DNA from: Chondrus crispus
Taxonomy: Eukaryota; Rhodophyta; Florideophyceae; Gigartinales; Gigartinaceae
DNA length: 64,000 nt
NCBI RefSeq assembly: GCF_000350225.1
Contig: NW_005178839.1
Coordinates: 185,395 to 249,394 of the forward strand
Reading direction: 5' to 3'
The position numbers and the translations under genes are program-made. Shown one piece after another: positions 32,226 to 42,405 of the stretch (position 1 is its first letter; each line of letters starts with the position of its first letter). The notes under the pieces are model-generated. The model did no database searches. It was not told the DNA's origin and was given only the letters and a program-made list of their open reading frames with translations.

Positions 32226-33090
32226 GCCCTCGCCTCGGGCGGCGAGGGACGCTTACGAAGAGCAACTGCACGCGCGCCGGCGCCCTCGCCACAGACGGTA
32301 AGGGGCGCAGAGGAAGGGCATCGTCGCGCGTGCCTGTGCCCTCGTCTCGGACGGCGAGGGACGCCTACGACGAGCAACTGCACGCGCGCTTGCGCCCTCG
32401 CCACGGACGGCGAGGGGCGCGGAGGAAGAGCAGCAGCACGGAAGCTCGCGCCCTCGTCTCGAACGACGAGGGACGCCGACGAAAAGACGAATGCCGGGCG
32501 GTGTGCCCTCGCCGCCGACGGTGAGGGGCGCCAAAGAACGGAGCCTTCGTCGCGAGCTCGCGCCGTCGCTCCAAACGGCGAGGGACATTGACAAGAAGCC
32601 GACTTCCGCGCGCCGCGCCCTCGCCTGGGACGGAAAGGGGTGCTGAGAAGAAGACGACTTCTGCGCGACGCGCCCTCGCCGCCGACGGCGAGGTGCGTCA
32701 AGGAAGACGAATACGGCGCGCTGTGCCCTCGCCACGAACGGCGAGGGACGCCGAGGAAGAGCAACGGCTGCGTGCCTCGCCGTCGCCGCCGACGGCGAGG
32801 GGCGCCAAGGAGAAGATCATCCGTCGCGCGCTGCGCCCTCGCCACGGACGGCGAGGCACGCCGAGGAAGAGAAACGGCTGCGTGCCTCGCCCTCGTCGCC
32901 AACGTCGACGGGCGCCAAGGAGAAGATCATCCGTTGCGTGTGGCGCCCTCGCCACGGACGGCGAGGCACGCCGAGGAAGAGCAACGGCTGCGTGCATCGC
33001 CCTCGACACCGACGGCGAGGGGCTCCGTGGAGAAGAAGGAACGCGCATTTTCGCGCCGTCGCCGCCGACGGCGAGGGACACTGAGGAGAA
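32226..33090 (+). repeat. 57-bp minisatellite with hairpin core, ~16 units
   Basis: Units recur every ~57 bp (for example 32226, 32283, 32340, 32396, 32453), each with CCCTCGCC, a 6-nt loop such as GCCGAC or ACGGAC, and GGCGAGGG, then ~33 bp of purine-rich spacer. Because 57 is a multiple of 3, long repetitive frames run through it on both strands and are not genes. Degenerate units start near 31830. Confidence 0.92.
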
Positions 33091-33219
33091 GCGGGAGCTG
33101 CACCGCAGATTCCATATCTCATAATACTTTTTCTGACTCTTATTAAATACAAAAAGACTTTTCGATGACTGCGGAACCAATGCAGTCCGATTGTTCTGCA
33201 ATATTTAATTTATTCTCCT

Positions 33220-34149
33220 CAAAATCTCTCAAATATCAAATAATGGTTCCTCAACCTCTATCATGAGCTGCATGACGTTTGCTAAAGCATGAAAACAATA
33301 TGAATGAAGTGAAATTGTGATGACGAAAGCGGTGGCGGATAACCGCAAATTGTTTCAATCGCCCATTCATGATTTCATGACGAGCTCGAATACGATCGAA
33401 CTTCTCCCGATCTGTCTCCTGTACCAATGTAGGAGTCAAGCAGATCTCGTCCGGGTACCCGCTGTCAGCTATGACCTTTTCATTCGGCGCCAACGCACTT
33501 TTCATACCTTCGCGAAAGATTTTTAGATCTGGATAAGAACCGCAAGGAAACGGGCCATTGACCCAAACTATGTGTCCAGTAGAAATTGATGTTCCAATCT
33601 CATACCGTAGACCTGGTCCATGAAACTTGTGCGAGAACCATTGAGAAGAAAAAGGGCCTTGGTTCGACGATTGGACAGTCCGTCTCGTCTACTGACACGT
33701 GAACATACTCCTCTACGATGTTTCCGTCACGCCGATCCCAGTGAATCTGCCCATTAAAAACGCTAAAAGTTAGTTCTAGACACTCAACATACCTCAATTT
33801 CGACTGAGTGATTTTTGCTTACACATTTGACATCCGACAATAAAATGACGAATTTCCAGCACCTTTTCCGAAATGTTTTCTCATCGCAAGCAGTGATTGA
33901 ACTGTTGATATGTTCAGTTGCATAGACTTTCAAAAATAAAAGTGCCCACATTAGATGTTCTGGCATGGAATTCGGGGGGAGTGAGCTGCCAAGTGTATTC
34001 CAAACTATGGCGCAAACACGAGGCGAAACACCAAAAAATTCTCTGAAACGACGCCAATGCCCGGACAAGGAGGCCGACTTGCGCATGATTTTTTCTCCCG
34101 CAATGGAAAAAATGGAATCATTAACAACTATTGCGGATGCCATCGTCAA
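33220..34149 (-). pseudogene. PIF/Harbinger-like DDE transposase, frameshifted
   Basis: Minus strand. Exon 1 (34149-33823) has an HTH-like region, RFREFFGVSPRVCAIVW and HLMWALLFLKVYATEHIN. A GTAAGC...GGGCAG intron (33822-33747, 76 bp) follows. Exon 2 from 33746 has the first catalytic Asp in VSVDETDCPI, then after a 1-base frameshift near 33650 KFHGPGLRYEIGTSIS and WVNGPFPCGSYPDL, the second Asp in KVIADSGYPDE, and the third acidic residue in RARHEIMNGRLKQF. A further 1-base shift near 33310 leads to QLMIEVEEPLFDI, the usual kind of C-terminus in this family. Two frameshifts make it inactive. No terminal inverted repeats were found by eye. Confidence 0.75.
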
Positions 34150-35368
34150 GTAGAGTGCTTTGGTACCGGTAGAATTGTATTTAGTTCATGTTCCTCTTTA
34201 TAAATTTCGGTCGCCAAGGCTTTTCTGTCGACAGCCAGTATTCGAGGGCGATCATCAGCAGAGCTTCATTGTTCTCTGACAGCGCGATGTTACGCAAAAT
34301 TCTGTAAACGGGTCTCACTCTTCAAGAAAGAGCCTTCAGTCATGTACTGAACTGAAAAGGTCCATCCGTTACTGTGTTCTATACGTATCACTTGTGCCCT
34401 TTAATTAACACACGTGAATAATTTTATCGAGATTTGTACAGTTGCAAGCAGCATGGTAGACGTCAGCACCAACCAACTGTCAATGGGTACAAAAAGTGTA
34501 AATAAATTGACAGCACAGATTTGAATTACTCCAATTTTTTCAATTTTGCTCGGCAGGCAACATTTTGATGTTTCAAAAACTTTCACAAAAAACTTCAAGG
34601 CGAAACATAATCACTTGTATCAAATCGAATCTTAAAAAGTAAGTTCTACGTTTTTCTAGAAAATTAGTATGCTTCTCACACCATTAATTTAAAATTTCAC
34701 TTCGAAAAGAGATAATTACTGTGATCTTCCGTCTCTAGTGAATTCTGGTTCGCCAAGTTTGCGAAATGTTTTCAAAAAATAAAGATTTGTGGCATCCTTA
34801 AAACAAGCGAATATTCTCTTTTTTGGGCAAAGTTCGAAAATTAAAATGCGAACGGAGGACAAATTTGTGGCCCTCAATTTGATGTTTTTTACAATGCAAT
34901 TAAGCTATGTTTTTATAAATCTGGTTCGCTTCGACTACAGCCGAGTATCCCTGCACCTGTGCGCGACTGAGACTCAACGAACTTAACATGTTCTGCTTTC
35001 AGGTTTCGACATGAATAGAGTGTATCACCGTTTCACAATCGCATATGTTTCACCTCGCTAAGATTCACCAAACTTTAAATATATTTTCAATTTATGTAAG
35101 CCTACTTACAGCTGTCCCTAACAGTCCATTTTGTTAAACATTGTTGTCACCGAACTTTGGCTGCTCGTATCGCAGAGTATGGACCACAATAGGGGAACTG
35201 TCAAGGATAGATTTTTTGTGACAATGAAACGTAAAACATCCACGTAGAAGGTTGTCATTCTGACTTATGTTTAGGCGGGCACACGCAAACGAGCCAATAC
35301 ATTTTTGGCAAAATGTCGCTGACCACAAATATATTATTTTTTAATACAATTTACGGAGTGGGGGTGTA
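34150..35368. other. AT-rich spacer between divergent genes
   Basis: About 1.2 kb of AT-rich DNA between the transposase and the plus-strand gene at 35369. It should contain both promoters if the two form one mobile element. No ORF with a recognisable domain. Confidence 0.4.
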
Positions 35369-36420
35369 ATGAGAACGGTGTCATTAGAATTTTGCGATAA
35401 AATCGGAGCTGGTTTGCTCATTTTATGGGCCGTCGAGGACATTGTCAGGGTGGAACACACGCTGGTTTCCATATTCCATATTCCCGACCAAGTTCAGAAA
35501 CGGATCGCAAACATGCAGTTGACTCGCAGCTCAAAAGCTGGTATGCTGCTGCTCGCAAAATTTCGCAGTGGCGAAATCAATGGAACTGAAAAGCCAAAGG
35601 CGGTGCATTCGTCTGACACCGAATTTCAAAAAATTTCCCTGACAAATTTTCGTGCATTTTACAATCGCATGAAAAAAGAAATTTCTACAACAGGTACAGT
35701 ACCATTTTTTAAATTTTTGTTTTTGGAAGCTTTGACTGCACCCCATTTCTACTCTAACTTCTTGCAATTTTTGTGATGGCGCGAACCATTGGAGATGCCG
35801 ATTTAAACCGAAAATGTACGTTATCCTCGTTTGCTACGGTCCCAGCCGTAAAGCGTCCTCGTACAGTAGAAGAGGAGGAAGAAACAGACAACGGGGACAA
35901 AGGTTCGAAGGACGGTGATGAAATTATGCCACGTGGCTCAATGAGCTTTATGCCTCTAACACTCATTTCGGAGTGGCTGGAGCCTAAAACAATGACAAAA
36001 AGGGTCACTGTGTGTATAAATCTTCCCTCAGGTGTAAGCAATACTGGCTTTGCAGTGCGCGTCCTTGATGGTGGTTTATATCTCGAGCTTACGGTTACTT
36101 GGCCTGTTCCGATGACTTCGGTGGAAATGTTACACAGGAAATGGACAGCACCTCCTATCGATCGCCCTGAATTTATGTCGGACTACCATCCGGAGATTCT
36201 TGGCTTTGAGCAAGCTTTAAAAAAAGTAAGAGGTCATAGTCTGGATACCGTTCAGTCGGTTACGAAAATATCCCCGCCATTCCCGGTAGAAACTCACATC
36301 GTCAGCCAAATCGCGCTCGGGTGGCGTGACGATGCCATGCGCGCAGTTTATATTCGTTTGAAGGCGCTCGTTGAGGACTACGCGGTGCAAAATAACTCTT
36401 CGGAATTTGAAATTGTCTAA
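35369..36420 (+). CDS. Unrecognised protein, two exons, possible transposon partner
   Basis: Two adjacent open frames are joined by a plausible intron: exon 1 35369-35693, donor GTACAG, acceptor after CCATTGGAG, exon 2 35795-36420. The reading frame is preserved and gives about 315 residues. Exon 1 contains CDKIGAGLLILWAVEDIVRV. Exon 2 begins with a basic/acidic stretch (KRPRTVEEEEETDNGDKGSK), then an alpha/beta-like region with VRVLDGGLYLELTVTWPVP, FMSDYHPEILGFEQALKKV and LGWRDDAMRAVYIRLKAL. No family recognised. If unspliced, the second frame (35773-36420, 215 residues) could stand alone. It lies divergent to the Harbinger-like transposase, an element type that usually carries a second gene, though that partner is normally Myb/SANT-like and this one is not. 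Confidence 0.5.
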
Positions 36421-36922
36421 ATCTAAGTAAACATAACAACACTGTTTTTGACATCGACAATGTCTTTTTAATGTGCAGTCCCGCTCCGCAGGTCAAGATT
36501 AAATTTCGGTTGAAGAGAAATTCAAGGTTACGACGACCATTACAAATTTTATTCAAGCATCAGTTGTGCCAAAATTGATTTCTCTACGATAGCACACACT
36601 GCATCTCACTGACGTTGCCTCGGCTGCCTCATTCGGAGAAACGAATTTTCCCGCACCCTCCTGTACGATACTTGGATATATACTGCATTGCATGTGCAGA
36701 TGCGTTCTCAGTGCATTCCAGTTTGTATAACGTAATCAACCTCAATTCCGCTGAATTGAGGAAATTGGTACTGTAGCATGTCAGACATGGGCCGTCAACT
36801 TTGGGGTTGATTATACCGAACCTACTCTAACCTACGTGTCACTGTAGTCGAATTACTCTTGATGCAGGATGCGCTCCACCAGTGCCTCGTACTGGTATTC
36901 CCATCAACTCCCCTTCTTACCA
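36421..36922. other. 3' flank of copia element (minus strand)
   Basis: The minus strand after the copia stop codon reads AAGAAGGGGAG (36908-36918) then TGATGGG, a likely polypurine tract followed by an LTR start. The far end of that LTR was not located. The rest has TACTGTAG-type words only. Confidence 0.4.
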
Positions 36923-37896
36923 TTACTGGTGGCTTGAAACTCCCATACTTTCGCGATGGCGCTCATGAAGCGAACGGAGTAGTGGTTTTGTGAGAATATC
37001 CGCAGTCTGTTGTGCAGTTGGACAGTATTGAAGCTGAACAATTCCTTGAGCAACTTGATCCATCACAAAATGTTTGCGAATAGCGACATGCTTGGCGTTG
37101 CGCACACCTGATTCAGCCCAAGTGATTGCGCCTTGGTTGTCTTCCCAAATAGTTGTCGCTGCACGCTGACTTTGACTCAGTTCTCCCAAAAGTCCACGTG
37201 TCCAAATAATGTCCTTACATAGCTCGCTTGCTGCTGCAAATTCCACTTCAGTAGTCGAGAGGGTTACCATTTTTTGCTTCGAACTCCTCCATGATATTGC
37301 TGCACCTCTCAACATAAGAAGGCATCCAGTGGTTGACTTTCGATCTGTTCGGTCACCACCCCAGTCAGCGTCAATGTAACCCTCCAGTACACCGGTCGCA
37401 CCTGAAATACGCAGCCCCAGTTCCCGACTTCCTTTAAGACACCGCGGCACTCTCTTGACAGCCACAATATGCGCTTGATTTGGGCAAGAGGTAAGGCGAC
37501 GGAGTATCCCAACAGCTGCACTGATATCCGGTCGCGTTCTGGCTGCTAGGAACAGAAGTGCACCGATCATCTCACGATATTTCTCCTGATCTGCAGGAGC
37601 GGTGTCATCGAATTCCATTCCCGCGCACATCGGGGTAGACACTGATTTACAGTCTTCGAGGCCAAAACGACGTAGAATCTGATCTGTGTAGTGCGTCTGT
37701 GACAGCCAGGCACCTTTCTCGTCTCGGATGAACTTGATACCCAGAAATAGGTTCAGGCTCCCTAGGTCCTTGACATCGAGATGGCTTGCAACCTCCTTTT
37801 TCGCTTCAGACACGACGTCTTGAGTCGGGCCTATCACCAGTATGTCATCGACATAGTGTAGGAGCCATGTGTCGTTTCTGCGAAACACACACTGAT
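36923..37896 (-). pseudogene. Ty1/copia RT-RNase H, C-terminal part
   Basis: Minus strand. Fragment starts inside RT with CVFRRNDTWLLHYVDDILV (catalytic YVDD), then LGSLNLFLGIKFIRD and the RNase H domain (YIDADWGGDRTDRKSTTGCL, LSTTEVEFAAASE, EDNQGAITWAE, ADILTKPL). The copia order and these words are diagnostic. The reading frame is open to 37945, but the last ~16 codons belong to element C, which inserted at 37897. The missing upstream RT codons are found at 52858-52952, on the other side of element C. Confidence 0.92.
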
Positions 37897-38946
37897 TGTA
37901 GTTCAATATGCACCTGGAAAGGGGGGTGAAAAGAAAGGAAAACATTTGGATACGAAAAGTAGTCCGGGTTTGGGGGACACACGTGTGAATAATTGCACAG
38001 TTTTAATTTTTAATTATTTTATTTTATTTGGTTAATTAGTTGGCATTAATTTTGCTGACACTAGATTAGATCTAGAATCTAGAGCCGGGAGCTACTGTAC
38101 TCGCCCCGGCGGGGCTCTATATAACTTAGCCCTTTGACCGAACAAGTCAATAAACCAACCCGAGTTGCCGGAGTTGAATGTCGCCTTGGTCGAAGTCCGT
38201 CTCTATCAAGACGCTCCCTTTTACCTAAGCCTACGGCATCCTCTATCGCTCGGGGTTCCCTTTTCTCTTTCCTTTATTTCCCTATCCTTTTCTATCTCTA
38301 ATTCTACCTATTTTTCCCTTATCTTGTGTTGGTGCCATCGGCCTCGGTTGCGACCGAACCAGTGTAGGTGTTTCGAGCCATCGGGCGACACAGTTGACGT
38401 AGCGCTGCTACTGTGACCCATTATCCGACGGAGACCGTTGCAACGACGTCTCCCTCGAAGGGCTCCGTCGTATTACGAGCCAGTGTTGGTACCATCGGTG
38501 TCGGTTGCGACGGAACCGGTGTAGGTGTTTCGAGCCATCGGGCGGCACGGTTGACGTAGCGCTGCTACTTTCATTTCATCCCGTCGGGCTGCGTTGCGAC
38601 GCCCCTGTCGAAGGCCTTGTCGCGTCACAAGGTGTCGAAGAAGCTCAACGAGCATTGGCCTTACAACCCAGTGGAACCGGGGTACCTACGTACGCGCCCC
38701 ACTCCACACTCGTCGAGCAGATCTCTTCGCAAGTCTCTACCACACCGATCCCGGGCCGGGCTATTTCTCTGTGCCCCCCCCATCAGGGATCCGAGCTACT
38801 ACGAGTCGCAAGCTCGTTTAAACGGAGAAGGGAGAGTCGGACACTCCGTATCGCTGTGCCATCGGCAGTTCTTCTTTTTGTTGCTGTTGTTGTTTTTGCT
38901 GGACCATCGGACCGCGGTCTCTGCCCGACAGGCGCATTGCACTACA
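37897..38946 (+). repeat. 5' LTR of element C (1,050 bp)
   Basis: Begins TGTAGTTCAATATGCACC and ends GCATTGCACTACA. Unrelated to the LTR family of elements A and B apart from the short terminal words. Confidence 0.95.
38117..38124 (+). promoter_or_regulatory. TATA box in LTR of element C
   Basis: CTATATAA after a GC-rich stem (CCCCGGCGGGG), repeated at 52023-52030 in the 3' LTR. AATAAA at 38149-38154 is close behind. Likely the promoter for the genomic transcript. Confidence 0.55.
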
Positions 38947-38950
38947 AAAG

Positions 38951-38968
38951 TGGTCTCCCGACCTAGAA
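38951..38968 (+). other. Primer-binding site, element C
   Basis: TGGTCTCCCGACCTAGAA four bases after the LTR, identical to the site in elements A and B although the LTRs are unrelated. Confidence 0.8.
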
Positions 38969-39118
38969 TTTGTGGTGTACAGGAATCCTGATCAAGACTT
39001 TTTCCTACGACAAACCTGACCTGGAGACACACTACAAAAGTGGTCTCGGTAACGGACTCTTTTTTTATTTTCTTTTTGTTTGTAACTTTTTTGCTGCGTA
39101 GGTCCGCTCGTACGAGCG

Positions 39119-41425
39119 ATGTCAACAAGCGCACCCGGGGATGTCGGTCCCGGGGCGAGCAGAGCCGGATCGGCACGAGCGTCGAGGATCCCGAGGGGTC
39201 CTCGCACCCGGAGCCAGGCCAATACGGCCACGGACCCCGGAGATCAAGAATCTCCTACGGGGATAGCCGCCGACAAGACTGACCTCGACGAGAAGTTGGA
39301 GAAGATGAGCAGCGAAATTCGCGAAGAAGCGAAGAAAAATCTCGAGGCTGAATTAGCCCTCGTCCGGAAGGAACTGGAGTTGCAAGCATCCGAGTTCCAC
39401 ACCGTTTTGGGAGAGCTGTCGGCTCGAGTGGATCTCGTCGAGAAGGAGCGAGGTGAGGCGACCGACGGTCTGGAGCCGGAGGTCCTAGCCTCGTTGAAAA
39501 TTTCGGTCAAGGACGCGAGGCGCGACGCGAATCAAGCCTTGGAGTCCTTAGGAAAATTTAGAACAAGCATCGATGACCGATTCGATCGCGCCGCGCAACG
39601 TCGCAAGGACCTCGAGCAGGCCGCGGATCAAGCTCCGCAAGGATCGGACGACGAGCCGCTCCCTTCGGGTAGAGAGGACGACCGTCGGTCGAAGAAGGAC
39701 AAGCCCGCTCGGCAGCGGAGTTCTAAGTCGAAGCCCTCGAAGAAGGACAAGCGACGTACAAGCAAGGGTCACTGTAGTGACGATCCGGAGAACCGCGACT
39801 CACAGTCGGAGTCGCTGGGTCCCTCCGAAGATGGTAACGGCGGTTCGTCGAACCATTCGGGCGATTCCGAACGCCGTTCAGAAGACGGAAACGGAATTTC
39901 GTCAAGCAAGAAAATTTCCTCCAGACGAGGCGGAGTCACTTCGTCCGCCTCGCGGAGAGACAAGGACGCGGAGCCCGAAGATGTCGCAACGCGGCGCGGG
40001 CCGCGATGGGAGGAGTTGGAGGAGCTGAATCCGACCAACTACCTCTTCAAGAAGTTACTTTCGTACCGAACGTACCGCTTGCGGAACCCGCAGACATATT
40101 TGTCAAGTTCCCGGCGGACCGCCGTGCGAAAAATTAGGAGAGAGATTCCGCCTAAGGTGAAGAAGGACAACACGTTCACAGGAGAGGACGGGGTCCTTGT
40201 GTTGGATTTTTTGGCAAAGTTAGTTCAAGAGTTTGATACTCAAGAAATGAACGAGGGGCAAGCGATCCGCCTGTTGCCTGAATTTTTAAGCGGCATCGCC
40301 TTGAGACAGTACACTTCGGTGTCTCAGACGGCCGGGGCCCATCACGGAAATATATCCGTTTGACCAGAGGCCGTACAGTGGTTGTTGAGGAGTTTCGCAA
40401 CCGACGAGGCGATCCGTCAAGCCGTGCTCGCATTGCGAGAAGTTCAGCAAAGACCGTCTGAAGACGAGATGGAATTTTATATCCGTCTGACGGACGCAAG
40501 CAACCGATGTGGAAACGTATATTCGATGGAAGAACAGATGACGATCTTTATTGAAGGACTCGATTCGAGTATCAAGCTGATGGTATCTCAATACCGACAA
40601 GACAATCGGGACGTTTCATTTTTGACACTAGTGAATTACGCGAAGGCGCATGGCTCGGCGAGCCGCGCTAAGGACAAGAAGACCAAGAAGGTCACGATTC
40701 AGACGCCGTCGACGTTCAGGGCGGGGAAGAAGCCGAGGGCTTCTTATCCCGGTCGCAAAAGTCACGCCGCAGTCCATTTAGCCGAGTCCATGTCCGCGTC
40801 AGATGACCGCGGTGCGCATGGGAGTAGCGAAAATCACTACGAAGGAGCGTTAGTAGCCGAAGGCGAGTTCATTGAGCCATCGGAGGGCTACGGACACGAG
40901 GACTACGGGGACAGCGGGTCGTCAACTTTACCGACGCCTGCATACACGACGGAGTCGTTTTCAGAGCCCACGGATCCCGTGATGATGTTTCGGGGGCGCG
41001 GCCACACGCCGGCGCCGCGCATTCCGATGGAAGACAAGGGTACGACGTTTCGAAGGCCAGGCTGGATGGGAAGGCCGCAACGCCAAGGAAGGCCGGCGGC
41101 CCATGGAGGACCTAGGACGCCGTATCCCGTCAAGACGCACGGTCTGGTGTGCTATCATGGCTATGAAAAGGGGCACGCCGCGCCAACGTGCATTCTTTCC
41201 CTCCGGGAAATGCACCGAGTTTTGGAAAATTATGAGGCGTTGTCTCCGATGGAGAGGTTAGGGATACCATCGACGAGTTACCTGAAGGTCAAGAATTGGT
41301 TCGATTCGCAGACGGCGAGCACGCCGAGTGCTTCAACGCCGAGGTCGAACCAACCCTTCAGAGGGCCCACGGCGGGGCCCGCGCCGTCGGATGTGAGAAG
41401 GATCCCGCAGTGGCAGGAAAACTAG
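39119..41425 (+). pseudogene. gag of element C, one in-frame stop
   Basis: 769-codon frame interrupted only by TGA at 40361-40363 (just before PEAVQW). Forms the particle and binds RNA. The N-terminal half is charged: a helical, probably coiled-coil stretch (KLEKMSSEIREEAKKNLEAE, near residues 58-77) and a Lys/Ser/Glu-rich disordered region. The capsid-like part contains VQWLLRSFATDEAIRQAVLA and FYIRLTDASNRCGNVYSMEE. The zinc knuckle near 41150-41190 reads CYHGYEKGHAAPTC: the second Cys of CX2CX4HX4C is replaced by Gly (GGC at 41159-41161). The stop and lost Cys suggest that this copy depends on proteins from another copy. Confidence 0.82.
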
Positions 41426-42405
41426 AGAGGGGAATCTCGCATGAGTCGCGAGAGGCACAGGGTCGACGTACTGTGCCCGGGGCTCAGCCCCGTTCCCCGT
41501 CTCTAAAGGAAAAATCAGGCCTCGAGGAGGAGGTTGTTGGATTGGTGGATAAGCCCAAAGGGCCAGCTCAAGTCAAGAAAATTTTGAGCCGAGCCCGAGA
41601 TCATCCGCTGGAAGAAGTTCGAAGACCCTGGTACAGGGTTAAGCGAAGGGAGTGTCCCGAGAAGATTTTGGTCCTTGCGCGAAAAAACTACAAAGTTTAC
41701 GCGGACATCGGACCCACAATTGGATTGATGAGCCGGGTGTTGTCTGTTTTAGACACCGGCGCGGGACTAAACCTTGTGCGAAAATCGGAACTCCCAGCTG
41801 GAATGGAATCTCTAGTGTCCTACGGACCGACCCAAGATATCGGCGACGCGAACAATAGGCCACTCCAGACTCTCGGAACCATCAAGATGCCCGTGAGGCT
41901 TGGAAAATTTGTGGCCGCAGCCGAGTTTATTGTATGCGAAAAACTAGCCGTCCCGCTAATTCTAGGCGCGGACTACTGTGACCGGTTTGTGGAAGCAATT
42001 TATCCAAGGAAGAAAACGGTTGAGTTGACGGATTTCTCGGAGGTTCCGATAGTTAGGCGGTTCTCGACGAGAAAAGGGAAGAAGAATCTCGTCGCGGGAG
42101 AGGACGAGAATGATGGAAAGGGGGAGCGAATTTCCCCTAAGGTAAAAGTGGCAAGAGCCACGACTATCGAGCCAGGGACGCAGCGCGTCGTGGAATGCAC
42201 CTCGAAGAGGGCGGGCTTGGTGGTGGTTCAGCCGTACTCGTCGTTGTACGAAAGGCACGGGTTGACGTGCACGAATGGTGTCGTTCAGGTTGAGCCTGAC
42301 AGGCCATTTCGTTTGCTCGTTGCGAATTTTAGGACGTACCCTGTCAGGGTGCAAAAAGGCCAAGTGGTGGCAGAATTATTACCGCACCCGAGAGCCGCGC
42401 TCTAG
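41296..42405 (+). CDS. Aspartic protease region of element C pro-pol
   Basis: 369 codons, overlapping the end of gag in the -1 frame, so expression may need -1 frameshifting. The retropepsin active site VLDTGAGLNLVRKSEL lies near residue 152, and the flap/second-half word VPLILGADYCDR near residue 220. It cleaves Gag and Pol. The frame ends in TAG at 42403-42405, but exactly the same frame continues open into RT. The stop could be a mutation in one pro-pol ORF or, less likely, a readthrough codon. The true upstream start cannot be fixed because the first Met lies inside gag. Confidence 0.8.
   Translation: MVRFADGEHAECFNAEVEPTLQRAHGGARAVGCEKDPAVAGKLERGISHESREAQGRRTVPGAQPRSPSLKEKSGLEEEVVGLVDKPKGPAQVKKILSRARDHPLEEVRRPWYRVKRRECPEKILVLARKNYKVYADIGPTIGLMSRVLSVLDTGAGLNLVRKSELPAGMESLVSYGPTQDIGDANNRPLQTLGTIKMPVRLGKFVAAAEFIVCEKLAVPLILGADYCDRFVEAIYPRKKTVELTDFSEVPIVRRFSTRKGKKNLVAGEDENDGKGERISPKVKVARATTIEPGTQRVVECTSKRAGLVVVQPYSSLYERHGLTCTNGVVQVEPDRPFRLLVANFRTYPVRVQKGQVVAELLPHPRAAL

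Larger units (their letters stand above)
27478..33110 (+). mobile_element. Element A: deleted Ty3/gypsy chromovirus
   Basis: 5' LTR, primer-binding site, gag remnants, a zinc knuckle and a chromodomain tail, all matching element B, but protease, RT, RNase H and most of integrase are deleted. After the polypurine tract a 3' non-coding region continues into a 57-bp minisatellite that stops where AT-rich DNA begins near 33110. No 3' LTR is visible, so the right boundary is uncertain. Preceding 5 bp (27473-27477) are TTCAC. Confidence 0.8.

Noticed and set aside
32226..33090. CRISPR-like array
   Set aside because: Regular spacing and hairpins superficially resemble one, but the 'spacers' are themselves repeated, the genome is eukaryotic and no cas gene is present. 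It is a minisatellite.
31830..33146. Several 100-230 codon frames on both strands through the minisatellite
   Set aside because: The repeat period of 57 bp keeps frames open on both strands. The encoded strings are repetitive Arg/Ala/Gly-rich with no independent support.
35773..36420. Intronless 215-residue gene as the primary model
   Set aside because: A frame-preserving GT-AG intron joins it to the upstream 108-codon open frame, so I prefer the spliced model while noting the alternative.
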